From the NCBI GenBank assembly GCA_900553295.1, contig USCR01000031.1, positions 1-19,419 on the forward strand: a stretch of DNA of 19,419 nucleotides. Direction: 5' to 3'. The stretch is from an uncultured Eubacteriales bacterium (GTDB lineage: Bacteria; Bacillota; Clostridia; Christensenellales; Aristaeellaceae). The notes under the pieces were generated by a model. The model ran no database searches. It was not told where the DNA came from and was given only the letters and a program-made list of their open reading frames with translations. Both the position numbers and the translations under genes were made by a program. Shown one piece after another: positions 14,339 through 19,419 of this stretch. Positions within the stretch are counted from its first letter, which is position 1, and each line of letters starts with the position of its first letter.

Positions 14339-15367
14339 TTACCGGAACTGGCCCAGGAAGCGCAGGTCGCCCTCGTAGAGCAGGCGCATGTCGGGGATGC
14401 TGTAGCGCTGCATGGCGATGCGCTCCAGGCCGATGCCGAAGGCGAAGCCGGAGTACACGCTGCTGTCAATGCCGCACATCTCCAGCACCTTGGGGTTGAC
14501 CATGCCGCCGCCCAGCACCTCGATCCAGCCGGTGCCCTTGCACACCCGGCAGCCCTTGCCGTGGCAGGCCGCGCAGGTGAGGTCCACCTCGGTGGAGGGC
14601 TCGGTGAAGGGGAAGAAGCTGGGGCGGAAGCGGGTGGTAATGCCCTTGCCGTACAGCCGCTCCGCAAAGGCGTTCAGGGTGCCCCGCAGGTCGGCCATGG
14701 TCACGTCCTTGTCCACAACCAGGCCCTCCATCTGATGGAACACGGGGCTGTGGGAGGCGTCCACCTCGTCGGCGCGGTACACCCGGCCGGGGCAGATCAC
14801 GCGGATGGGGGGCTTGCGGGTGAGCATGGTGCGCGCCTGCATGGGGGAAGTATGGGTGCGCAACACCACGTTGTCATCAATATAGAAGGTATCCTGGGCA
14901 TCCCGGGCGGGGTGGTTCTTGGGAATGTTCATCAGCTCGAAATTGTAGTGGTCCAGCTCCACCTCGGGGCCTTCCACCACCTCAAAGCCCATGCCCGTGA
15001 AGCAGTCCACCATCTCGTTCATGCACAGGGTGATGGGATGGGCGCTGCCGCGGGGAGGCAGGGCGCAGGGCTGGGTCACGTCGATGGCCTCCCGGCGCAG
15101 GGCCGCCTCCTGCTCAATGGCCTTGAACTCCCGCTGCTTTTCGTCCAGCAGGGCGGTGAATTCCTCCCGGGCCTGGTTAATCAGCTGACCCGCCTGGGGA
15201 CGCTCCTCGGGGGAGAGCTGGCCCATGCCACGCAAAAGCGCCGTAAGTTCGCCTTTTTTCCCCAGCACCTTCACCCGCAGGTTTTCCAGGGCCTGGGTGC
15301 CGTCCAGGGCGCGCATTTCCTCGGTGACATGCGCCCGGATCTGGGCGATTTGTTCCTTCATATCCAT
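14339..15367 (-). CDS. pheS: Phenylalanine-tRNA ligase alpha subunit
   Basis: This 342-residue protein has an N-terminal coiled-coil arm (about 1-90) and a class II synthetase core. Motif 1 lies around HPITLCMNEMVDCFTGMGF. Motif 2 lies around GRVYRADEVDASHSPVFHQ. Motif 3 is GFAFGIGLERIAM near the C-terminus. It carries the aminoacylation site for phenylalanine. The length is normal for the family. The ATG at 15365-15367 has GGAAGGAG 9 nt upstream. An in-frame ATG two codons later is possible but is spaced less well. The upstream T-box leader couples expression to uncharged tRNA-Phe. Confidence 0.97.
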   Translation of the reverse strand: MDMKEQIAQIRAHVTEEMRALDGTQALENLRVKVLGKKGELTALLRGMGQLSPEERPQAGQLINQAREEFTALLDEKQREFKAIEQEAALRREAIDVTQPCALPPRGSAHPITLCMNEMVDCFTGMGFEVVEGPEVELDHYNFELMNIPKNHPARDAQDTFYIDDNVVLRTHTSPMQARTMLTRKPPIRVICPGRVYRADEVDASHSPVFHQMEGLVVDKDVTMADLRGTLNAFAERLYGKGITTRFRPSFFPFTEPSTEVDLTCAACHGKGCRVCKGTGWIEVLGGGMVNPKVLEMCGIDSSVYSGFAFGIGLERIAMQRYSIPDMRLLYEGDLRFLGQFR

Positions 15368-15406
15368 GGATGTCCGCTCCTTCCTTTGTTACGGGCGGCG
15401 GCATAG

Positions 15407-15677
15407 AAAAAGCCTTCGTCCCCTTTGCATGGGACGAAGGCGTATTGCCGCGTGTTACCACCCAACTTCCGCACGGGAATCCACCCGGTGGATTCTGATG
15501 CGCTCGATGCCTTTCACGGGGCCGAAGCGTCGCCGCCTAATAGGCACATGCCTTTCAGCGGCGCAGCTCGGGAGGGAATTTCCTGCGCTCCGCCGGGCGG
15601 CTCGCACCAAGCGCCGCCCTCTCTTGGGGCCGGAGGGAAATGCAGGCGTTGTTCTCCGTCATCGCCTTTTATGGTAT
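15407..15677 (-). promoter_or_regulatory. T-box leader of pheST
   Basis: The minus-strand leader between promoter and pheS is about 270 nt long. It carries the T-box core TGGGTGGTAACACGCG (15449-15464) and an intrinsic terminator, GCCTTCGTCCC with GGGACGAAGGC plus five T (15407-15441). A hairpin GGGCGGC...GCCGCCC could be the stem I apical arm. A TTC triplet at 15576-15578, inside GGAAATTCCC, is the likely Phe specifier. The core reads TGGT, which would pair with the ACCA end of tRNA-Phe. T-boxes read uncharged tRNA and prevent termination when the amino acid is scarce. The family call is firm; the specifier position is tentative. Confidence 0.9.
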
Positions 15678-15683
15678 AGCGGG

Positions 15684-15712
15684 ATTATAGCACGAACCCG
15701 CTCCCTTGTCAA
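15684..15712 (-). promoter_or_regulatory. Consensus sigma-A promoter of pheST
   Basis: On the minus strand TTGACA (15707-15712) and TATAAT (15684-15689) are perfect consensus hexamers with a 17-nt spacer. Transcription would start near 15677, at the 5' end of the T-box leader. Such a strong promoter fits a gene controlled mainly by premature termination. Confidence 0.93.
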
Positions 15713-15769
15713 AGGGTAAAAAGCGGTGCCTGGAGGGCCTGCTGCGGGTTTCACGCCAGCGTCCCGGCG

Positions 15770-15798
15770 TTGACTTTTGGCCGTGAACCCGGTATCAT
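15770..15798 (+). promoter_or_regulatory. Sigma-A promoter of the ruvC operon
   Basis: TTGACT (15770-15775) and TATCAT (15793-15798) are spaced by 17 nt, each one base from consensus. The expected start near 15805 leaves a leader of about 55 nt before the ruvC ATG. It also excludes an upstream in-frame start at 15777, which lies in the promoter spacer. Confidence 0.82.
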
Positions 15799-15805
15799 AT
15801 CAGGA

Positions 15806-15819
15806 AGAGCGTTTGTTCC
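15806..15819. promoter_or_regulatory. LexA-box-like site over the ruvC start site
   Basis: AGAGCGTTTGTTCC resembles the Gram-positive LexA (DinR) box CGAACRNRYGTTYC, with mismatches at positions 1, 4 and 8. It overlaps the predicted transcription start of the ruvC-ruvA-ruvB operon, where a repressor would act. ruvAB belongs to the SOS regulon in Bacillus. The match is imperfect, so this is a candidate only. Confidence 0.35.
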
Positions 15820-15860
15820 CCATCGAGGGAAAAGGACGCGGCTTGGACGAGGTGAAGGGC

Positions 15861-16355
15861 ATGATCGTGTTAGGCATCGACCCCGGCTACGCGCTGATGG
15901 GCTGGGGCGTGGTGGAGTCTCGGGGGAGCGCCATGCGCCTGCTGGACTATGGCGTGGTGGAGACCAAGGCGGGAACCCCCGTGCAGGACCGCCTGCGCAC
16001 CCTGCAGCAGGGCATTCGCCGCCTGGTGCAGCAGTACCACCCCGACGACGTGGCCTTTGAGGAGCTGTTCTTTGCCCGGAACGTGACCACCGCCCTGACC
16101 GTGGGCGCGGCCCGGGGCGCGGCCATCATCGCCGCGGCGGAGTACACGGAAAACCTTTACGAATATACCCCCATGCAGATCAAGCAGGCGCTCACCGGCT
16201 GGGGCAAGGCGGACAAAAAGCAGATCCAGCAGATGGTGAAGTTCCTTTTGCACCTGGAGGCCATTCCCCGCCCCGACGACGCCGCCGATGGCATCGCCGC
16301 GGCCATTACCCATATACAGGCCGGCGCGGCCAAGAGCCAGTTCAAAATGAAATGA
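15861..16355 (+). CDS. ruvC: Holliday junction resolvase RuvC
   Basis: This 164-residue endonuclease has an RNase H-like fold. It cuts Holliday junctions symmetrically during recombination and repair, together with RuvAB. The four acidic catalytic residues are visible: Asp7 in GIDPG, Glu68 in FEELFF, and Asp140 and Asp143 in PDDAADG, closely matching the spacing in the Escherichia coli protein. I start it at ATG 15861 (MIVLGIDPG...), which fits the family and follows a GAGGTG site. The frame is open further upstream but there it enters the promoter. It is the first gene of a ruvC-ruvA-ruvB-queA operon, 22 nt before ruvA. Confidence 0.97.
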   Translation: MIVLGIDPGYALMGWGVVESRGSAMRLLDYGVVETKAGTPVQDRLRTLQQGIRRLVQQYHPDDVAFEELFFARNVTTALTVGAARGAAIIAAAEYTENLYEYTPMQIKQALTGWGKADKKQIQQMVKFLLHLEAIPRPDDAADGIAAAITHIQAGAAKSQFKMK

Positions 16356-16377
16356 CGCCTGGAAAAAGGAGAAGGGC

Positions 16378-16983
16378 ATGTACGCATTTATCGAAGGCAA
16401 GGTATGTGAAAAGAACGCCGGGGAACTGATCCTGCTGGCGGGGGGCGTGGGGTATCAGATCAACTGCTCCATGAACACCCTGGCCGCCGCCCCTGCCCTG
16501 GGGGAGACCATGCGCTGCTATACGTATCTCTCCGTGCGGGAGGACGCCATGGAACTGTTCGGCTTTGCCTCCCGGGAGGAAAAGCGCATGTTCCTCTCCC
16601 TCACGGGGGTTTCCGGGGTGGGGCCGAAAATGGCCCTGGCGCTCCTGGGCAGCATGCCCCTGAAGGAGCTGAACCTGGCTATCCTGCTGGGGGATGTCAC
16701 CGCCCTGAGCCGCGCCCCGGGCATCGGCAAAAAGACCGCCCAGCGCATCGCCCTGGAGCTCAAGGACAAGGTGAGCCAGGAGGACGTGAGCGCTGTTTCC
16801 GTTGGCGGCGCGGCGCCGGTGCAGTCCATGGCTGCCGACTGCGTCACCGAGGCCCTGGAGGCCCTGCAGGCCCTGGGCTACACCCCCGCCGAGGCCCGCA
16901 ACGCCGTGCAGAGCGTCCGCGACCAGAGCGACAAGACCGACGAACTGATTAAGCTGGCCCTGCGCAGCATGGCCGGAATGTGA
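16378..16983 (+). CDS. ruvA: Holliday junction branch migration complex subunit RuvA
   Basis: This 201-residue protein has an N-terminal OB fold (about 1-65), two helix-hairpin-helix motifs ([17 protein letters not shown] near 75-91 and [19 protein letters not shown] near 111-129), a flexible linker, and a C-terminal three-helix domain ending in LIKLALRSM. RuvA tetramers bind the four-way junction and load the RuvB motors through the C-terminal domain. The length is typical. A strong AAGGAG lies before the ATG. The stop codon lies 8 bases before the chosen ruvB start, so the two genes are tightly linked. Confidence 0.97.
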   Translation: MYAFIEGKVCEKNAGELILLAGGVGYQINCSMNTLAAAPALGETMRCYTYLSVREDAMELFGFASREEKRMFLSLTGVSGVGPKMALALLGSMPLKELNLAILLGDVTALSRAPGIGKKTAQRIALELKDKVSQEDVSAVSVGGAAPVQSMAADCVTEALEALQALGYTPAEARNAVQSVRDQSDKTDELIKLALRSMAGM

Positions 16984-16991
16984 GGCGACCC

Positions 16992-18038
16992 ATGGCAGAA
17001 GATCGATTGATGACCGGCGGCTTCCGGGAGGAGGACAGCGCCGTGGAGCAGAGCCTCCGCCCTCACACCCTGCGGGAGTATGTGGGGCAGAAGGCGGTGA
17101 AGGACAGTCTGGGCATCTACATCCAGGCGGCGCTGACCCGGCACGACGCCCTGGACCATATGCTGCTCTATGGCCCGCCGGGCCTGGGCAAGACCACCCT
17201 GGCCTGCATTGTGGCCGCGGAGATGGGGCAGAACATCCGCATTACCTCCGGCCCGGCCATTGACCGGCCCGGGGATCTGGCCTCCATCCTCAGCAACCTG
17301 ACGGCGGGGGACGTGCTGTTTATTGACGAGATCCACCGCCTTTCCCGGCAGGTGGAGGAGGTGCTCTATCCCGCCATGGAGGACTTTGCCATCGACATCA
17401 TGATTGGCAAGGGCCCCACGGCCCGGTCCATTCGCGTGGATCTGCCGCACTTCACCCTGGTGGGGGCCACCACCCGGGCGGGGCAGCTTTCCGCGCCCCT
17501 GCGGGACCGCTTCGGCATGCTTTTCCGCCTGGAGCTGTATACCCCCGAGGAGCTGGCGCAGATCGTGGGCCGCAGCGCGGGCATCCTGGGGGTGAGCGCG
17601 GAGCGGGACGGCATCCTGGAAATCGCCAGCCGCAGCCGGGGCACGCCCCGCATTGCCAACCGCATGCTCAAGCGCGTGCGGGACTACGCCCAGGTGCGGG
17701 CGGAGGGCACCATCACCTACGAGGTGGCCCGGGACGCCCTGAACATGCTGGACGTGGACGAGCTGGGCCTGGATCGGGTGGACCGGAACATGCTGGCCAC
17801 CATGATGGACAAGTTTGGCGGCGGCCCCGTGGGCCTGGATACCCTGGCCGCCACCACCGGGGAGGACGCCGTCACTATCGAAGACGTATACGAGCCCTAC
17901 CTGATGCAGCTGGGCTTCCTGATGCGCACGCCCCGGGGGCGGGTGTGTACCCCCGCGGCTTACGAGCACATGCGGCGCACGCCTCCCGCGCCGCCAGCCG
18001 GGAACGACCATCCCGACCAGCTGCGGTTTGACCTTTGA
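16992..18038 (+). CDS. ruvB: Holliday junction branch migration ATPase RuvB
   Basis: This 348-residue AAA+ motor has Walker A GPPGLGKT (61-68), Walker B FIDEIHR (110-116), sensor 1 GATTRAG (158-164), an arginine-finger region LRDRFG (170-175), and a C-terminal winged-helix domain with VGLDTLA. RuvB hexamers pump DNA through the RuvA-bound junction. The ATG at 16992 was chosen because a GAGG site, which overlaps the ruvA stop codon, lies 6 nt before it. A GTG at 16980 is open in frame but less likely. The C-terminal tail is slightly longer than usual and proline-rich. Confidence 0.97.
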   Translation: MAEDRLMTGGFREEDSAVEQSLRPHTLREYVGQKAVKDSLGIYIQAALTRHDALDHMLLYGPPGLGKTTLACIVAAEMGQNIRITSGPAIDRPGDLASILSNLTAGDVLFIDEIHRLSRQVEEVLYPAMEDFAIDIMIGKGPTARSIRVDLPHFTLVGATTRAGQLSAPLRDRFGMLFRLELYTPEELAQIVGRSAGILGVSAERDGILEIASRSRGTPRIANRMLKRVRDYAQVRAEGTITYEVARDALNMLDVDELGLDRVDRNMLATMMDKFGGGPVGLDTLAATTGEDAVTIEDVYEPYLMQLGFLMRTPRGRVCTPAAYEHMRRTPPAPPAGNDHPDQLRFDL

Positions 18039-18091
18039 GCGGGCGGGAATGCGTCCGCACCGAACCTATGAGGAATGGAGAAGCGCAACCC

Positions 18092-19132
18092 ATGAAAACA
18101 TCCGATTTTGACTATGTGCTCCCGGAGGAGCTGATTGCCCAGACCCCCATGGAGCCCCGGGATCACAGCCGGCTGATGGTGGTGCATCGGGGAACGGGAG
18201 CCATTGAGCATAAGCACTTTTACGATCTGCCCCAGTACCTGCGTCCCGGGGACGCCCTGGTCATCAACGAGACCAAGGTGATTCCCGCCCGGCTCCTGGG
18301 GGTGAAGGAGGACACCGGCGTACCCGTGGAGGTGCTGCTGTTGCGCCGGGAAAACGCCACGGACTGGGAAGCCCTGGTACGCCCGGGCCGCCGCCTGAAG
18401 CCCGGGGCAACCTGCGTTTTCGGGGATGGTCTGCTGCGCTGCGCGGTGCTGGAAAACGTGGCGGAGACCGGCGGGCGGCTGGTACGCTTCCAGTACGAGG
18501 GCGTGTTTGAGGAGCTGCTGGACCGCCTGGGCGAGATGCCCCTGCCCCCCTACATTCACGAAAAGCTCCAGGATCAGAGCCGTTACCAGACCGTGTATGC
18601 CAAGGCGGAGGGTTCCGCCGCCGCGCCCACGGCGGGGCTGCACTTCACCCCCGCGCTGCTGGAGCAGGTGCGGGCCATGGGCGTTACGGTGGTGCCCGTG
18701 CTGCTGCATGTGGGATTGGGGACCTTCCGCCCGGTGAAGGAGGAGGACGTGGACAAGCACGTCATGCACTCGGAGTACTACCAGGTAACCCGGGAGGCGG
18801 CGGACACCCTGAACCGCATCCGGCAGGCGGGTGGAAGGCTGATCTGCGTGGGCACCACCTCCGTGCGCACCATTGAGACCGTGGCCGACGATGGGGGAAT
18901 TATTCATCCCGGTGCGGGGGAAACGGCTATTTTCATCAAGCCCGGTGTGAAGATCAAAGCGGTGGATGCGCTGATTACGAATTTCCATTTGCCGCAGAGC
19001 ACCTTGCTGATGCTGGTGAGCACCTTCCTGGGCCGGGAGCAGGCCTTGGCGGCCTATGAGCTGGCGGTGAAGGAGAAGTACCGCTTCTTCAGCTTCGGGG
19101 ATGCCATGTTCATCACCGGGGTGAAGGATTAA
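18092..19132 (+). CDS. queA: S-adenosylmethionine:tRNA ribosyltransferase-isomerase
   Basis: This 346-residue enzyme transfers and isomerises the ribosyl group of S-adenosylmethionine onto 7-aminomethyl-7-deazaguanine in tRNA, giving epoxyqueuosine. The start [19 protein letters not shown] is characteristic, as are [11 protein letters not shown] near residue 190 and the C-terminal [16 protein letters not shown] block. The length matches the family. I chose ATG 18092, preceded by GGAG 11 nt upstream. Earlier in-frame codons extend the frame by up to 19 residues into the ruvB end but do not fit the conserved N-terminus. The ruvAB-queA order is common in bacteria. No tgt gene appears before the terminator. 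Confidence 0.96.
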   Translation: MKTSDFDYVLPEELIAQTPMEPRDHSRLMVVHRGTGAIEHKHFYDLPQYLRPGDALVINETKVIPARLLGVKEDTGVPVEVLLLRRENATDWEALVRPGRRLKPGATCVFGDGLLRCAVLENVAETGGRLVRFQYEGVFEELLDRLGEMPLPPYIHEKLQDQSRYQTVYAKAEGSAAAPTAGLHFTPALLEQVRAMGVTVVPVLLHVGLGTFRPVKEEDVDKHVMHSEYYQVTREAADTLNRIRQAGGRLICVGTTSVRTIETVADDGGIIHPGAGETAIFIKPGVKIKAVDALITNFHLPQSTLLMLVSTFLGREQALAAYELAVKEKYRFFSFGDAMFITGVKD

Positions 19133-19163
19133 CGGGAAAAGGAAGAATCTTTGGGAAGAATGG

Positions 19164-19210
19164 AACCCCTGGCTTCGGCGGCCTTTGGCCGCGGGGGCCG
19201 GGGGTTTTTT
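19164..19210 (+). terminator. Terminator after queA
   Basis: A long GC-rich hairpin has outer arms around ACCCC and GGGGT and an inner perfect stem, GCGGCC-TTT-GGCCGC (19178-19192). It is followed by six T. It lies about 30 bases after the queA stop and ends the ruvC-queA operon. Confidence 0.85.
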
Positions 19211-19264
19211 GTTGCGGATGCGCCATGCGGTGGAAGGAATATTTTTCGCCAGCGAAAGGGGCTC

Positions 19265-19310
19265 AGGGGGCGAGGGGGGAAGCCCCCTGGGCGCCTCCGC
19301 AGAGGCGAAA
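19265..19310. repeat. Diverged copy of the structured repeat
   Basis: The order is CAGGGGGC, GAGGGGGGAA, GCCCCCTG, then CGCCTC-CGCA-GAGGCG and AAA. It follows the two inner hairpins at 5892-5937: same loop start GCGA/CGAG, same GGAAAGCCC-like turn, same CGCA loop and same trailing AAA. Stem bases differ but pairing is kept. An alternative outer stem, TTTCGCC (19246-19252) with GGCGAAA, is possible. Relationship to the copy at 5877-5944 is inferred by eye. Confidence 0.5.
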
Positions 19311-19392
19311 GTGTTTGTGATACGAGAGAGAAAGGCATTTTCCTGCCCTCTGCAAGGAAGCTGTTTTTTGCACAAATTTCTACTTGTAGCAA

Positions 19393-19419
19393 GGGGCCGA
19401 AGGTTTCCAAAGGACGAGC
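19393..19419. repeat. Start of a second copy of the repeat core, cut by the window edge
   Basis: Bases 19393-19413 equal 5877-5897 exactly (21 bases), then diverge slightly before the window ends. The rest of the element cannot be seen. Sequence upstream of the match is unrelated to that before 5877, which places the left edge of the conserved core at the GGGGCCGAAGG motif. Confidence 0.65.

Noticed and set aside
15777..15860. N-terminal extension of RuvC
   Set aside because: It lies inside the promoter spacer and leader, and the RuvC fold begins at MIVLGIDPG.
19265..19310. Hairpins after queA read as a second terminator
   Set aside because: No T-run follows the stems on either strand, and the arrangement matches the repeat at 5892-5937 better.

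Overview
The window reads as chromosomal DNA from a GC-rich, endospore-forming member of the Firmicutes, most likely a clostridial-type anaerobe. Three things point there: a complete spoVA germination operon, a T-box leader in front of pheST, and strong AAGGAGG-type ribosome binding sites. I see no rRNA or tRNA gene, no CRISPR array, no transposase and no phage gene. The species cannot be named from the sequence alone.

Layout. (1) 1-3137, minus strand: spoVAA-spoVAB-[48-residue small ORF]-spoVAC-spoVAD-spoVAE. A sigma-G-like promoter lies before it and a hairpin terminator at the left edge. The operon encodes the spore inner-membrane channel and accessory proteins that move dipicolinic acid. 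(2) 3222-5658, plus strand: two consecutive Gfo/Idh/MocA-family NAD(P)-dependent oxidoreductases, with direct repeats and a palindrome upstream that could be operators. (3) 5659-6080: about 420 bases without a credible gene, holding a strongly structured repeat and an orphan terminator. (4) 6085-9500, plus strand: MATE efflux pump, MarR regulator and a two-HKD phospholipase D/cardiolipin-synthase-like protein, apparently one operon with a strong sigma-A promoter and a palindromic operator over the start site. (5) 9594-11806, minus strand: a family 2 membrane glycosyltransferase and a secreted NodB-type polysaccharide deacetylase, resembling the core of a poly-N-acetylglucosamine-type exopolysaccharide locus. 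(6) 11811-15712, minus strand: pheS-pheT behind a consensus promoter and a T-box leader. (7) 15770-19210, plus strand: ruvC-ruvA-ruvB-queA with its own promoter, a LexA-box-like site and a terminator. (8) 19211-19419: intergenic DNA with another structured repeat and a truncated copy of the repeat core found at 5877-5897.

Most of the window is well-understood core biology. The least explained parts are the small ORF between spoVAB and spoVAC, the dispersed hairpin repeat, the MATE-MarR-phospholipase D combination, and the paired oxidoreductases whose substrate is unknown. I did not find a clear new defence or mobile system here. Several start codons were re-chosen from ribosome binding site or promoter positions: spoVAA, pheT, ruvC, ruvB, queA and the glycosyltransferase.
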